A DNA stretch of 64,000 bases from Clostridia bacterium (lineage in GTDB: Bacteria > Bacillota > Clostridia > Oscillospirales > CAG-382): positions 60,718 to 124,717 of the forward strand of contig JAFRPL010000001.1 in assembly GCA_017429165.1 (NCBI GenBank). The letters run 5' to 3'. A program made the position numbers and the translations under genes. Position 1 is the stretch's first letter; every line of letters starts with the position of its first letter. Shown here piece after piece: positions 36,372-46,864 of this stretch. The notes below the pieces were generated by a model. That model saw only the letters and a program-made list of their open reading frames with translations. It did no database searches and was not told the DNA's origin.

Positions 36372-37352
36372 ATGAAAAAAATCATAAGTATCTTGCTTGC
36401 GCTTATCGTAACGGTCTCCGCGGCGGCGATCGCCGTATCTGCCGACGGTCTGCGTGTGCTCGGCGACTATACCGACGACGGCAAAGTCACTTCCGACGAC
36501 GCGATTTTCCTGCTCAGGAGCGTGCTGTTCCCGGAAAGTTACTCGCTTAGTGCGTTCGGCGACTTTGACGGCAGCGGCGAAGTCGGCTCCGACGACGCCA
36601 TATTCCTGCTTCGGCACGTGCTGTTCCCGGATTCGTACGTTCTGAAAACTACCGCCCCGTATTCCGAAGGGCTGGAATACATGCTCGACGATGACGGACG
36701 GGCGTGGATCACCGGACCCGGCAGCTTTGAAGGCGCGGATCTCAACGTTCCGCCCGAGATAGACGGTTATACCGTAATAGGCGTGGAATACAACGCCTTT
36801 CGAGACGCGGCGGTCACGAGCGTGACTCTGCCCGCGGGGGTCACGACCGTGAAAGGCCGTGCTTTTACCGATTGCGAGTCGCTTGTCGCCGTATATCTGC
36901 CCGAGGGGATCGCGGCTTTACATACCGGCGCGTTTGAAAGGTGCGGCTCTCTGCCTTCGGCGGTGATACCCGCCGGAGTCACGTCGATAGAAGGCCACTT
37001 GTTTGAAAATTGCAAATATCTGGCTTCGGTGGCTATACACTCCGGCGTGACGCACATCGGCGACTGGGCGTTCAGCGACTGCGATTCTCTCGTCACCGTA
37101 ACCGTGCCGGACGGCGTGACGTATATCAACGACTGCGTTTTTAACAGCTGCGATTCGCTTAAGAGCGTATATCTGCCCGCCGGCATAACGGGCATAGGCA
37201 GCTGGGCGTTTGATTTGTGCGGAGTGCTTGAAACCATATATTTCGCCGGCACGCGCGCGCAATGGGAAAGCATAGAAAAAGGGTACCAGTGGGACGACTA
37301 TGCGGGCGAATACGTCGCCGGCGGCTACAAAGTGGTCTGCGCCGACGACTGA
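36372..37352 (+). CDS. Secreted dockerin-like and BspA-type LRR protein 2
   Basis: A 326-residue paralogue of the preceding gene with the same order: signal peptide, two EF-hand-like units, joining segment, LRR_5 repeats and the shared C-terminus FAGTRAQWESIEKG...VVCADD. Its calcium loops are less canonical (GDYTDDGKVTSDD and GDFDGSGEVGSDD). The ATG at 36372 follows AAAGGAGA, 14 bases after the previous stop; a longer in-frame reading upstream lies inside the first gene. The pair arose by tandem duplication, and nearly identical segments (for example EGLEY-LDDDGRAW and YNAF-D-AVTSVTL) could recombine. Confidence 0.85.
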   Translation: MKKIISILLALIVTVSAAAIAVSADGLRVLGDYTDDGKVTSDDAIFLLRSVLFPESYSLSAFGDFDGSGEVGSDDAIFLLRHVLFPDSYVLKTTAPYSEGLEYMLDDDGRAWITGPGSFEGADLNVPPEIDGYTVIGVEYNAFRDAAVTSVTLPAGVTTVKGRAFTDCESLVAVYLPEGIAALHTGAFERCGSLPSAVIPAGVTSIEGHLFENCKYLASVAIHSGVTHIGDWAFSDCDSLVTVTVPDGVTYINDCVFNSCDSLKSVYLPAGITGIGSWAFDLCGVLETIYFAGTRAQWESIEKGYQWDDYAGEYVAGGYKVVCADD

Positions 37353-37371
37353 AACATAAATACAAAGAAGT

Positions 37372-37403
37372 ATCCCGCAAGCGCGGAACTGCGCCTGCGG
37401 GAT
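37372..37403. terminator. Convergent terminator between LRR pair and htrA
   Basis: Arms ATCCCGCA (37372-37379) and TGCGGGAT (37396-37403) with an inner GCGC-rich stem. CTTTATTTGATTTTG follows on the plus side, and the minus side is CTTCTTTG. It serves the + LRR genes and possibly the - htrA gene. Confidence 0.7.
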
Positions 37404-37423
37404 CTTTATTTGATTTTGCCTGA

Positions 37424-38848
37424 TCATTTTTCCAAAACGAATTCTATCGTGATCTCTTCGCCGGTCTCGAACCGGTAAAACGTGAGCGTGACTGTATCGC
37501 CCGCCGAATATTTGCCGAGCTCGGCTTTGAGGTCGTCGAACTTTTCCACCTTTTTGCCGTTGAACGCGGTGATGATATCGAAATTCCGCAGCCCCGCCTT
37601 ATAAACCGCGGTGGAACGCGTTGTCTCGATGACCAGCACGCCTTCGGGAAGGTCTTCGGGCAGATCGTATTCGGCGCGCAGGTTTTCGTCATTGGGCGAA
37701 AGCGCGGACGCGGTTATGCCCAGCTTTGCGGGAGTGGTCACCAGGTCGGTGCGGTCGACGACTTTGCCGTAATCGATAAGGTTGTTTATGACGGTCACGG
37801 CGCTGGACATGGGGATGGCGAACCCGAGTCCTTCGTATTCGTCTACGAGTTTCATGACGTTGATACCTATGACCTGCCCCTGCATATTGATGAGCGGGCC
37901 GCCGGAGTTGCCGGAATTTATAGCCGCGTTGGTCTGGATGAGTTTCATTATCTTTTCGGTGCGGCCGTAGAAATCCTTTACTTCGAACTGTCGGTCGACG
38001 CCGGAGATCCTACCGTTAGTCAGCGTGCCGGCGAGATTTTCGGAATACGGGGTGCCTATGGCTATGACGGGGTCGCCTACGCGCACGTTTGAACTGTCGC
38101 CGAGCGGGAGCTCGGTGAGCCCTTCGGCTTCGATCCTGAGGACCGCTATATCGGTCGCTTCGTCGGACCCGACAAGCTCGGCGTCGAACTGCCTGCCGTC
38201 GTAAAACTTTACGGTTATCGTCTTGCCGGCGCGTTCTATTACGTGATGATTGGTCACGACATAGCCGTTTTCGGCGTCGACGACGAATCCGCTGCCCAGC
38301 ACCGCGCCTCCGCTGACCGGAACGTAAATGGTGCAGCAGGCGGGCGCGCACCGTTCGTAAAGGTCGGCCATGGAATACGTCTCGTCGCCGGCGGGGCGAA
38401 TGACCGCGCTGTGCGAGCCGGGGTATTCGCGGCTGCTTTCGGTCTCGCTTTGGGCGGTTTTGTCTTTATCCTTATCTTTTTCTTTATCTTTGTCTTTGCC
38501 TTTGTCTTTGTCTTTTACGGTCTCCGCGCCGCTTTGTTCGCCGGCTTCGTAAACCATGCTGCCGGGGGCTCTTCCGCCGCCCGTTCCGCTGTATCTGGCT
38601 ATCACAAGTCCCAGCGCCACGCAGGCGGCGACGAGCGCCAGACATACGCAGACCGCAAAGACTTTAAGTCCGTTTTTCTTTTTTGCTTTAATGAACTGTT
38701 CGCCGTCCCACCGGTACGTTTCGCCTTCGGTGAACCGGGGAGCGCTTTGCGTTTCCGGCGCCGTTTCTTCCGTAACGGGCGTATCTTCGGCGGGCTCTTC
38801 TCCGACGGTTCCGGTCTCTTCCGTGAAGAGTTCGTTGTTATCTTCCAT
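37424..38848 (-). CDS. HtrA-type membrane serine protease with PDZ domain
   Basis: A 474-residue DegP/HtrA-like protease. The cytoplasmic N-terminus is acidic, followed by a transmembrane helix (about 63-85), a charged linker with an alternating Lys-Asp stretch (112-130), the trypsin-like domain with triad residues His202 (NHHVIE), Asp233 (ATDIAVL) and Ser315 (NSGNSGGPL), and one C-terminal PDZ domain (about 385-470, VYKAGLRNFDIITAFNGK). It quality-controls extracytoplasmic proteins. It lies 74 bases after the histidine-kinase stop with its own AGGAGG site, so it may share the kinase promoter; this suggests an envelope-stress unit, but that is inference. Confidence 0.95.
   Translation of the reverse strand: MEDNNELFTEETGTVGEEPAEDTPVTEETAPETQSAPRFTEGETYRWDGEQFIKAKKKNGLKVFAVCVCLALVAACVALGLVIARYSGTGGGRAPGSMVYEAGEQSGAETVKDKDKGKDKDKEKDKDKDKTAQSETESSREYPGSHSAVIRPAGDETYSMADLYERCAPACCTIYVPVSGGAVLGSGFVVDAENGYVVTNHHVIERAGKTITVKFYDGRQFDAELVGSDEATDIAVLRIEAEGLTELPLGDSSNVRVGDPVIAIGTPYSENLAGTLTNGRISGVDRQFEVKDFYGRTEKIMKLIQTNAAINSGNSGGPLINMQGQVIGINVMKLVDEYEGLGFAIPMSSAVTVINNLIDYGKVVDRTDLVTTPAKLGITASALSPNDENLRAEYDLPEDLPEGVLVIETTRSTAVYKAGLRNFDIITAFNGKKVEKFDDLKAELGKYSAGDTVTLTFYRFETGEEITIEFVLEK
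38459..38515 (-). repeat. Lys-Asp codon repeat in htrA linker
   Basis: A short tandem repeat of AAG/AAA-GAC/GAT codons encodes 19 residues of alternating Lys and Asp/Glu/Gly (residues 112-130). Such purine-rich repeats can change length by slippage, altering the distance between membrane and protease domain. Confidence 0.8.
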
Positions 38849-38922
38849 TGAGCATGTACCTCCTTTTCACGGTCACAGTATATACCCTGTTTCTTAAACA
38901 CACCTTAAAACGGCGGAAATTA

Positions 38923-40344
38923 TTATTTTTCGTTCGCCAAAGGCAGGTCGAATTCAAAGCGGGTGGTTTCGCCGGGGACGGAATCGACTCTTATGCTTCC
39001 GCCCATTTTTTCTATATTCGTCTTGGCGATATACAGCCCCAGGCCGGTGCCGGTCTTGTCGAGCCCGCGCGAGCGGTCGGATTTATAGAACCTCTCAAAC
39101 ACGTGCGGCAGCTCTTCGGCGGGGATGCCCTCGCCGCTGTTTTCCACGCGCACGCGCGCTTTGTCTTCGTCCCTGAAGACGCGCACCCTGAGCGAGCCGC
39201 CGCGGTCGACGAACTTGACGGCGTTTTCCATAAGGTTGTAAAGCACCTGATGCACGGCGTCGGTATCGGCGAAGACGAACAGGTCTTCTTCGTTATCGAA
39301 ATCCACCTGAAGCTCCTTGTCGTCTATGCGCTTTTCGAGCGAGATGAGCACCTGACGCGCTTTTTCGGAAATGTTGAACCGCACGAGCGTGTATTTCTGC
39401 TCGCCCGACTGCATCCGCGTTATCTGCAGCAGCGAATTCACCAGCCGCGAAAGCCGCTTGACTTCGGAAGATATTATATCCAGATAATAGCCGTGCTTTT
39501 CTTCGGGTATGGTGCCGTCGCGTATGCCGTCGACGTACCCCTGGATGACCGTCATCGGCGTGCGCAGGTCGTGGCTCACCGAGCCGATGAACGAATTGCG
39601 CATTTCCTCGTTCTTTTCGAGCACCGACGCCATGTTGTTGAACGCCTTGCCGACTTCGGCGACTTCGTCGTTGCCGGAGACCGCTACGCGTTTTTTGAAA
39701 TCGCCTTTGGCGAACGCGCGCGCCGCGTCCGAAAGGCTCTTGAGCGGATCTATTATGCGCTGCAGCAGTATATACACGGTTATGCACGAAGCGAACAGGA
39801 TCCACACCGACCCCACCAGCAGCGTGCGGATGAGCGGCGCCGACATATAAGTGGCGCGCGAGGAGGGCGACGAGAGTATGACGAGCGTGCTTTCGCCCGA
39901 CGCGTTGGTGATAACGCTGAATTTATTGAACCTTTTTTCGGAAAAAGTGTTTTCTATACGGCTCATGCCGTAGCCCGACGAGCCGCGCTTTACGCTTTCG
40001 ACCGTTTCGGCGCTCATCATGACGCCGCCTTCGGCGAAATCGGGATCGTTGGTCACTATCAGCGCGCCGTCGTCGCCGAGCACGTAAACGAACGCGTCAG
40101 CCACCGCGGCGTATCCGCGCACCCCTTCGGCGACTTCGCTTGGGATATCGCGCAATTCGTCTTCGCCCCTGTAGGGAGTTATGGCGCCCGCCGTCTGTTC
40201 TGCCGCCTCGGTCATGGAGGTCCCTTTGGCGCGCTCGGAATATTCCGATACCATCACCGAAAGAGTTATGACGAGCAGCCCGAAAGAAAACACCAGAAGC
40301 AACGATATGAACACCATATACCGCGTAAAAACGCTTTTTATCAT
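38923..40344 (-). CDS. HAMP-domain sensor histidine kinase
   Basis: A 473-residue membrane sensor kinase: transmembrane helices at about 9-30 and 165-185 flank an extracytoplasmic sensing domain of about 130 residues; HAMP is about 185-240; the H box SHDLRTPMTVIQGYVDGI, N box NLMENAVKF, then VENSGEGIP, FERFYKSD and GTGLGLYIAK form the kinase core. The ATG at 40344 has GGAGGTG upstream and a strong promoter at 40367-40395; longer in-frame readings are rejected. No response regulator lies next to it, although this kinase type usually follows one. HtrA is directly downstream. Confidence 0.92.
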   Translation of the reverse strand: MIKSVFTRYMVFISLLLVFSFGLLVITLSVMVSEYSERAKGTSMTEAAEQTAGAITPYRGEDELRDIPSEVAEGVRGYAAVADAFVYVLGDDGALIVTNDPDFAEGGVMMSAETVESVKRGSSGYGMSRIENTFSEKRFNKFSVITNASGESTLVILSSPSSRATYMSAPLIRTLLVGSVWILFASCITVYILLQRIIDPLKSLSDAARAFAKGDFKKRVAVSGNDEVAEVGKAFNNMASVLEKNEEMRNSFIGSVSHDLRTPMTVIQGYVDGIRDGTIPEEKHGYYLDIISSEVKRLSRLVNSLLQITRMQSGEQKYTLVRFNISEKARQVLISLEKRIDDKELQVDFDNEEDLFVFADTDAVHQVLYNLMENAVKFVDRGGSLRVRVFRDEDKARVRVENSGEGIPAEELPHVFERFYKSDRSRGLDKTGTGLGLYIAKTNIEKMGGSIRVDSVPGETTRFEFDLPLANEK

Positions 40345-40366
40345 TTGCCGCACCTCCGTATTTATG

Positions 40367-40395
40367 ATTATACACTCAAAACGCGCAAAAATCAA
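40367..40395 (-). promoter_or_regulatory. sigma-A promoter of histidine kinase
   Basis: Minus-strand TTGATT (40390-40395), 17-bp spacer, TATAAT (40367-40372), 23 bp upstream of the start at 40344. It faces away from the pcrA promoter. Confidence 0.75.
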
Positions 40396-40418
40396 CACTT
40401 GCGCGCCATTAAAATATC

Positions 40419-40447
40419 TTGCTTTTTTTGCGGACGTGATATATAAT
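40419..40447 (+). promoter_or_regulatory. Promoter of pcrA-DUF1015-valS
   Basis: TTGCTT (40419-40424), 17-bp spacer, TATAAT (40442-40447), 26 bp before the pcrA start. The -10 is consensus and the -35 is weak. Confidence 0.6.
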
Positions 40448-40472
40448 ATAGTATAATAACGGAGTATTTGCA

Positions 40473-42842
40473 ATGACCGACGAACAAAGATACATTCAAA
40501 TAAAACAAAAGTGTCTTTCGCGCGTGTTTTCGCGGCTCAACGACCGTCAGAAACAGGCGGTCTTTGCGGTGAAAGGCCCGCTCCTGGTGCTTGCCGGCGC
40601 CGGCAGCGGAAAGACCACCGTGCTTGTCGACCGCGTTTACAACGTGCTGAATTTCGGCGAGCTGAGCGAATGCGACAGGCCGGATATCGATCACGCCGCC
40701 GCGGCGGAAAAGCTGAACGCCGCGTACGAAGGCGGAAACGAAGACCTTGTAAACGCGCTGCGTTCGCTGGCGGTCCGCCCCGCTTCGCCCGACGAGGTGC
40801 TTTGCATAACTTTCACCAACAAGGCCGCCGACGAGTTCAAGAACCGGCTGGCGAACATGCTGGGCGAGCGCGCCGAAGGCATTTGGGCGGGGACGTTCCA
40901 TTCGGTCTGCGTGCGCATACTGCGCCGCAGCATAAACAAGCTGGGCTTTTCCAACTCGTTCGCCATCTACGACGCCGAAGACAGCCGCAAGCTCGTAAAA
41001 CAGATACTCAAAGAAAAAAACATAGACGAAAAATATCTGCCCGAAAAACTCTGCGCCGCAGAGATCTCGCGCTTCAAAGAGCGCCGCGTGCTCCCCGAAG
41101 AGGCGCAGATCACCGCGCGCGACGGGCGCGACGAACAGATATCCGCGATCTACGCCGAATATCAGGAAAAACTCAAAACCGCGTCGGCGCTGGATTTTGA
41201 CGATCTGATACTGAACACGCTTACGCTGTTTGAAGAATTCCCCGAAGTGCGTGACTATTACGCAAACCGGTTCCGCTATATCTTTGTGGACGAATACCAG
41301 GACACCAACCCTTCGCAGAACGAGCTGGTGCTGGCTTTGGGCAGGGCGAGGAAGAACGTGTGCGTGGTAGGCGACGACGACCAGTCGATATATTCGTTCC
41401 GCGGCGCGGCGGTGGAAAACATACTCAATTTCGATACCTCCTACCCCGAAGCGCGCATTATAAAGCTGGAACAGAACTACCGTTCCACCGGCACCATACT
41501 CGACGCCGCCAACGCCATAATCGCAAACAACGAAAGCCGCAGAGGCAAAACGCTCTGGACGCGCGGCGTGCGCGGCGACAAAATAGAAGTCCGCTGCCTT
41601 TACACCCAGACCGAAGAAGCGGAATACATAACAAACAAGATAGAAGAGCTGCAGGACAAGGGCGAAAAGCTAAAAGACACGGCCGTGCTGTACCGCGCCA
41701 ACGCGCTTTCGCGCTCCATAGAAACGGCGCTGGTCAAGGCGCGGATCCCATACAAAGTGTTCGGCGGCATAAAATACTACGAACGCAAAGAGATAAAAGA
41801 TATCATAGCGTATCTTTCGCTCGTGTGCAACCGCGCCGACGATCTGCGTCTGCGCCGCATAATAAACGTGCCGCGCCGCGCCATAGGCGACACGACTGTT
41901 GATAAGATCGCCGAGCTGGCGCTTGCGGAAGGCACGCATATGTTCGCGGTCATAAAGACCGCCGCAAAGCGTCAAGAGCTTGCGCGCGCGTGCACAAAGC
42001 TCGAATCGTTTTATTCGGTCATAGAAGAACTTGCGGAATATTCCGCGTCGCACGGCGTCGCCGAGACCGTGGCTTACGCCATTGAGATCACCGGCTACGA
42101 GGATATGCTGGAATCCGGGTTCGAGACCGACCGGCTGCAGAACCTGCGCGATTTCGTTTCGGCAGGCGCACTTTACGAAGAAAGCGCCGAAGAGCCCACG
42201 CTGGAAGGTTTTCTGGCGGATATAGCGCTGGTTTCGGACGTGGATTCGTACGACGCCGAAGAAAACGCCGTTTCGCTCATGACCGTCCATTCGGCAAAGG
42301 GGCTGGAGTTCGGCAACGTGTTCATCGCCGGGTTCGAGCAGGGAGTGTTCCCTTCCCAGCTTTCTCTGGACGAAGGCGGAGCCGAGGAAGAGCGGCGGCT
42401 CGCTTACGTGGCGGTCACCCGCGCCAAAAAGCGGCTGTTCATCACCTACACCCAAAGCCGTATGCTTTACGGCATGACCCGGCCTTCGACTCCTTCGGAA
42501 TTTCTGGACGAGATACCGCCGGAGCTCAAAGAATTCAAGTCCGCTCCGCGTTACGGACATATGGCGTACGGAGACGCGGACGAGGAGATACCGGTGCGTA
42601 CGGGCGGTACTTTCGACCGCGGCAGCCGCGCCGCGCAGGACTTTATAAAAGTCAAAACGCCTTCACCGGCGCCGAATAAAGCGCTGTTTTGCGCGGACGA
42701 ACGCGTGGAGCACGCGATATTCGGCAAAGGGACGGTGGAAAGCTGCGAGCAAATGGGCGGCGACGCGCTCGTTACGGTGGCTTTTGACAACGGACAGGTA
42801 AAAAAGCTTATGGCGTCGTTCGCCAAGCTGAAAAAGATATAA
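40473..42842 (+). CDS. pcrA: UvrD/PcrA-type ATP-dependent DNA helicase
   Basis: Superfamily 1A 3'-5' helicase for repair and clearing of proteins from DNA. It is 789 residues with Walker A AGAGSGKTTVLVDR, motif II VDEYQDTNPSQ, motif III GDDDQSIYSFRGA, motif V TVHSAKGLEF and motif VI VAVTRAKKRL. The C-terminal Tudor-like domain, FCADERVEHAIFGKGTVES to the end, matches PcrA and not Rep. It is the first gene of a three-gene + unit. The ATG at 40473 follows CGGAGTATTTGCA. Confidence 0.96.
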   Translation: MTDEQRYIQIKQKCLSRVFSRLNDRQKQAVFAVKGPLLVLAGAGSGKTTVLVDRVYNVLNFGELSECDRPDIDHAAAAEKLNAAYEGGNEDLVNALRSLAVRPASPDEVLCITFTNKAADEFKNRLANMLGERAEGIWAGTFHSVCVRILRRSINKLGFSNSFAIYDAEDSRKLVKQILKEKNIDEKYLPEKLCAAEISRFKERRVLPEEAQITARDGRDEQISAIYAEYQEKLKTASALDFDDLILNTLTLFEEFPEVRDYYANRFRYIFVDEYQDTNPSQNELVLALGRARKNVCVVGDDDQSIYSFRGAAVENILNFDTSYPEARIIKLEQNYRSTGTILDAANAIIANNESRRGKTLWTRGVRGDKIEVRCLYTQTEEAEYITNKIEELQDKGEKLKDTAVLYRANALSRSIETALVKARIPYKVFGGIKYYERKEIKDIIAYLSLVCNRADDLRLRRIINVPRRAIGDTTVDKIAELALAEGTHMFAVIKTAAKRQELARACTKLESFYSVIEELAEYSASHGVAETVAYAIEITGYEDMLESGFETDRLQNLRDFVSAGALYEESAEEPTLEGFLADIALVSDVDSYDAEENAVSLMTVHSAKGLEFGNVFIAGFEQGVFPSQLSLDEGGAEEERRLAYVAVTRAKKRLFITYTQSRMLYGMTRPSTPSEFLDEIPPELKEFKSAPRYGHMAYGDADEEIPVRTGGTFDRGSRAAQDFIKVKTPSPAPNKALFCADERVEHAIFGKGTVESCEQMGGDALVTVAFDNGQVKKLMASFAKLKKI

Positions 42843-42868
42843 CTATTTTTGACGGAGATGATATACAA

Positions 42869-44119
42869 ATGGCGGAGATCAAACCGTTCCGCGCACTGCG
42901 CTACACAAAAAAAGCGGGAGACATCGCGAACAACGTCTGCCCTCCGTACGACATCGTCGACGACCGGATGTTCGACGAACTGTGCGAAAGATCGGAATAC
43001 AATTTTATTCGCCTTGAAAGGGTGTACGGCGAAAACTGCCACGAGCGTTCCGCCGCGTTCCTGCGGAAGATGATAGCCGAAGGCGTGATGAAAAAAGACG
43101 AAAAGCCGGGCTACTATATCTACGAAGAAGAGTTCGTATACGAAGAAAAGACCTTCGTATTAGACGGGCTCGTCTGCCTGTGCCGCACCTACGATTACGC
43201 CGACAACGTGGTCAAGCCCCACGAGGAGACGCTTTCCAAAGCCAAAAAGGACCGCTTTGAGCTGATGAAAGCCACGTTCTGCAACTTTTCTTCGGTCTAT
43301 TCGCTGTTCGAAGACGAAAACGGCTACGTTCAGCGCATAATCGACGCCTACCGCAAAAACGCCGCGCCGGTCTGCGATTTTGTGAGCGACGACGGCATTA
43401 AGCAGCGGCTTTGGAAGATAGAAGACGGCGTAATATGCGCCGCGCTGACCGGGTTCTTTGAGCCCAAGCAGCTTTACATCGCCGACGGACATCACCGCTT
43501 TGAGACCGCGGGCGCGTTCCATAAATACTGCCTTGAAAACGGCATCGAATGCGACAGCGGATATCTGATGATGACGCTTGTGGATATGCAGAGCGCGGGG
43601 CTGGTGGTGCTGCCCACCCACCGCATAGTGGTGGATATGGATATCGATATCCCCGATATGCTGAAAAAACTTAGTGAATTCTTTGAAATAATTCCCCTTT
43701 CCGGGGCGGACGAAATAAAAGACGCGCTGGCTTCCAACGCCGCGCGGCACGCGTTCGCCATGGTGACGAAAGGAGGCGAGGTACGGCTTCTCATCCTTAA
43801 AGAAGCCGTAGATGTAGGGAGCTCCGCCGTGAGCGGACTCGACGTTTCGGTGCTTCACGGGTATATTCTTGAAAGAATACTCAAAATAGACCGCGAAAAC
43901 CTGAAGAATCAGAAAAACCTCGTCTACACCCGCTCCCTCCGCGAAGCCGTAGAAGCGGTGGAAAACGGCTCTTCGCCGGCGGCGTTCATACTGAACCCCA
44001 CCAAAGTGGAACAGATACGCGCCGTTGCGCTGGAAGGCGGCAAAATGCCGCAGAAATCCACCTACTTCTACCCCAAGCTGATAGCGGGACTCACCGTAAA
44101 TCAATTTAAGGAAGTGTAA
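42869..44119 (+). CDS. DUF1015 family protein
   Basis: A 416-residue soluble protein of the DUF1015 family. It begins with the typical [28 protein letters not shown] and includes the highly conserved [12 protein letters not shown] near residue 205, the [21 protein letters not shown] segment near 110, and a C-terminal [28 protein letters not shown]. The family is widespread in Clostridia and has no secure function. The conserved His-His-Arg and the ADGHH motif suggest nucleotide or metal chemistry, but this is inference. It lies 26 bases after pcrA and 4 before valS. Confidence 0.9.
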   Translation: MAEIKPFRALRYTKKAGDIANNVCPPYDIVDDRMFDELCERSEYNFIRLERVYGENCHERSAAFLRKMIAEGVMKKDEKPGYYIYEEEFVYEEKTFVLDGLVCLCRTYDYADNVVKPHEETLSKAKKDRFELMKATFCNFSSVYSLFEDENGYVQRIIDAYRKNAAPVCDFVSDDGIKQRLWKIEDGVICAALTGFFEPKQLYIADGHHRFETAGAFHKYCLENGIECDSGYLMMTLVDMQSAGLVVLPTHRIVVDMDIDIPDMLKKLSEFFEIIPLSGADEIKDALASNAARHAFAMVTKGGEVRLLILKEAVDVGSSAVSGLDVSVLHGYILERILKIDRENLKNQKNLVYTRSLREAVEAVENGSSPAAFILNPTKVEQIRAVALEGGKMPQKSTYFYPKLIAGLTVNQFKEV

Positions 44120-44123
44120 TTTT

Positions 44124-46745
44124 ATGAAAGAACTCGACAAAAAATACAACCCGCGCGAATTTGAAGACGCGATATATTCGTTCTGGTGCGAAAACGGACT
44201 GTTCGCTCCGCCCGAAAAGCCGCAAAACGAACATTTCACCATAGTTATACCGCCCCCTAACGTCACCGGCCAGCTCCATATGGGGCACGCGCTGGACGAG
44301 ACGCTGCAAGATATCCTCATCCGCTTTAAGCGTATGCAGGGCTACGACACGCTGTGGGTCCCCGGCACCGACCACGCCGGCATTGCGACGCAGATAAAAG
44401 TCGAAGCCGTATTGCGCGAGACCGAGCATCTGAGCCGCTATGACCTGGGACGCGAAAAGTTTTTGGAACGCGTTTGGGACTGGAAGAACAAATACGGTTC
44501 GCGTATCATCAATCAGCTCAAAAAGCTGGGCTCTTCGTGCGACTGGGGGCGCGAACGCTTCACTATGGACGAAGGCTGCTCCAAGGCCGTTAAAGAGACG
44601 TTCGTTTCGCTTTACGACAAGGGGCTCATCTATCGCGGACACCGCATAATCAACTGGTGCCCCCAGTGCGAGACCGCGCTTTCGGACGCCGAAGTCGAAT
44701 ACGAAGAAAAAGACGGCCATTTCTGGCACATCCGCTATCCGTTCAAGGAAGGCGGCGGATTCGTTGAGATCGCCACCACCCGCCCCGAAACGCTGCTGGG
44801 CGATACCGCCGTGGCGGTCAACCCCGAAGACGAACGCTATACCGCGCTTGTGGGCAAAACGCTCATTCTGCCGCTTGTCGGCCGTGAGATACCCGTTATA
44901 GCCGACGATTACGTCGACAAGGACTTTGGCACCGGCTGCGTGAAGATCACGCCCGCGCACGACCCCAACGACTTTATGGTCGGCGAACGTCACGGCCTTG
45001 AGCAGATAAATATTATGAACGGCGACGCCACGATCAACGCCAACGGCGGAAAATACGAGGGGCTCGACCGCTACGCCGCGCGCAAAGCCGTGCTGGAAGA
45101 CCTTGAAGCCGGCGGATATTTGGTAAAGACCGAAGGCTGCAAGCACAACGTGGGCACCTGCTACCGCTGCGGCACCACGGTCGAACCGCTGATTTCCGAC
45201 CAGTGGTTCGTCAAAATGGCTCCGCTCGCCGAAAAAGCCATAGAAGTCGTTGAGAACGGCACGATAAAGTTCGTCCCCGACAGATTTTCCAAGATATATC
45301 TCAACTGGATGCGCAACATACGCGACTGGTGCATTTCGCGTCAGCTGTGGTGGGGCCACCGCATTCCCGCTTTCTACTGCGATACCTGCGGCGAGATGGT
45401 CGTAACCAAAGAAGATTCGCCCGTCTGCCCCAAATGCGGCAGGCCTATGCGGCAGGATCCCGACGTGCTGGACACCTGGTTTTCTTCCGGACTTTGGCCT
45501 TTTTCCACGCTGGGATGGCCCGAACAGACCGAGGATCTCAAACGTTTCTACCCCACGAGCGTGCTCGTTACCGGCTACGATATTATCCCGTTCTGGGTGG
45601 CGCGCATGATTTCGATGGGCATGGAATGCATGGGCGAAAAGCCGTTTTCCACGGTGCTCATCCACGGACTCGTGCGGGACGCGCTTGGCAGAAAGATGTC
45701 CAAATCCCTGGGCAACGGCATAGATCCGCTTGAAATAATCGACAAATACGGCGCCGACGCGCTGCGCTTTGCGCTCGCCACCGGCAACTCGCCCGGGAAC
45801 GATATGCGTTTTTCGGACGAAAAGGTGGAATCCAGCCGCAATTTTGCCAACAAGATATGGAACGCCGCGAGATTCGTGCATATGAATCTTGAAAAAGAAT
45901 GGTCTTCTTCCGAACTCGACGTCGCGCCGCTCGAGACCGAGGACCGCTGGCTCGTTTCGCTTTACAACAAGCTCGTCGCCGAAGTCACCGAGAACCTGGA
46001 AAAATTCGAGCTGGGCATTGCGGTGCAGAAGCTTTACGATTTTATATGGGATATCTTCTGCGACTGGTACATAGAGCTCGTCAAGCCGCGCCTTATGCAA
46101 AAGGGTTCCGCCACGGGCGAGACCGCGCAGAAAGTGCTGACCTACGTGCTTTCCGGCGTTTGCAGATTACTTCACCCGTTCATGCCGTTCATTACCGAGC
46201 AGATCTGGCAGTCGCTCCCGCACGAAGGCATAAGCGTCAGCGCGGCCGCGTGGCCCGCGACCGACCCGCGCTTTGATTTCGCCGCCGACGAAGAAAAGAT
46301 GAACGAGATCATCGCTTCCATACGCTCGGTCCGCAACTGCCGCGCCGAACGCAACGTGCCGCCTTCCCGCAAGACCCGCCTGTTCATAAAGACCGACAGG
46401 GCCGATATTTTCGGCGGCGCGGAGACCTATTTCAAATTCCTCGCTTCGGCGTCGGATCTCGAATTCGTGACCGACGAAAACGCGCTGCCCGCGTCCGTCC
46501 GCGCCATAACCCACGCCGCCACGGTGTTCATTCCGCTGGGCGACCTGGTCGACGCCGAGGCCGAGCGCGCGAGAATAAAGAAAGAGCTTGAAAAGTGCGA
46601 AAAAGAAATAGAGATCCTTACCCGCAAGCTTTCAAACGCCGAATTCTGCGCCAAAGCGCCCGAAAAAGTGGTGGAAGCCGAGCGCGAAAAACTCAAAAAA
46701 CAGCTCGCGCTTAAAGAAAGCCTGCTAGACGCAAAAGAAATATAG
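44124..46745 (+). CDS. valS: Valine--tRNA ligase
   Basis: Charges tRNA-Val. A class Ia synthetase of 873 residues with HIGH as HMGH ([15 protein letters not shown]), a CP1 editing domain (about 190-350, [18 protein letters not shown]), zinc-like CDTCGE/CPKCGR, KMSKS ([10 protein letters not shown]), an anticodon-binding domain and a C-terminal coiled-coil arm from about 810 ([19 protein letters not shown]). It follows DUF1015 after four bases with the ribosome binding site inside it. A strong terminator follows, ending the pcrA transcript. No T-box leader fits upstream. Confidence 0.97.
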   Translation: MKELDKKYNPREFEDAIYSFWCENGLFAPPEKPQNEHFTIVIPPPNVTGQLHMGHALDETLQDILIRFKRMQGYDTLWVPGTDHAGIATQIKVEAVLRETEHLSRYDLGREKFLERVWDWKNKYGSRIINQLKKLGSSCDWGRERFTMDEGCSKAVKETFVSLYDKGLIYRGHRIINWCPQCETALSDAEVEYEEKDGHFWHIRYPFKEGGGFVEIATTRPETLLGDTAVAVNPEDERYTALVGKTLILPLVGREIPVIADDYVDKDFGTGCVKITPAHDPNDFMVGERHGLEQINIMNGDATINANGGKYEGLDRYAARKAVLEDLEAGGYLVKTEGCKHNVGTCYRCGTTVEPLISDQWFVKMAPLAEKAIEVVENGTIKFVPDRFSKIYLNWMRNIRDWCISRQLWWGHRIPAFYCDTCGEMVVTKEDSPVCPKCGRPMRQDPDVLDTWFSSGLWPFSTLGWPEQTEDLKRFYPTSVLVTGYDIIPFWVARMISMGMECMGEKPFSTVLIHGLVRDALGRKMSKSLGNGIDPLEIIDKYGADALRFALATGNSPGNDMRFSDEKVESSRNFANKIWNAARFVHMNLEKEWSSSELDVAPLETEDRWLVSLYNKLVAEVTENLEKFELGIAVQKLYDFIWDIFCDWYIELVKPRLMQKGSATGETAQKVLTYVLSGVCRLLHPFMPFITEQIWQSLPHEGISVSAAAWPATDPRFDFAADEEKMNEIIASIRSVRNCRAERNVPPSRKTRLFIKTDRADIFGGAETYFKFLASASDLEFVTDENALPASVRAITHAATVFIPLGDLVDAEAERARIKKELEKCEKEIEILTRKLSNAEFCAKAPEKVVEAEREKLKKQLALKESLLDAKEI

Positions 46746-46762
46746 TCCATAACTCAGCCGCA

Positions 46763-46799
46763 GCGCGCCCGCACAAAAAACGGGCGCGCCGCTTTTTTT
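46763..46799 (+). terminator. valS terminator
   Basis: GCGCGCCCG (46763-46771) and CGGGCGCGC (46781-46789) form a perfect 9-bp stem; CGCTTTTTTT follows. Confidence 0.9.
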
Positions 46800-46864
46800 G
46801 AAAAGCATACCAAAGGTAGCAAAAGTTCTAAAAAACCATACGTGATTTTCGTATATTTCGCCTA

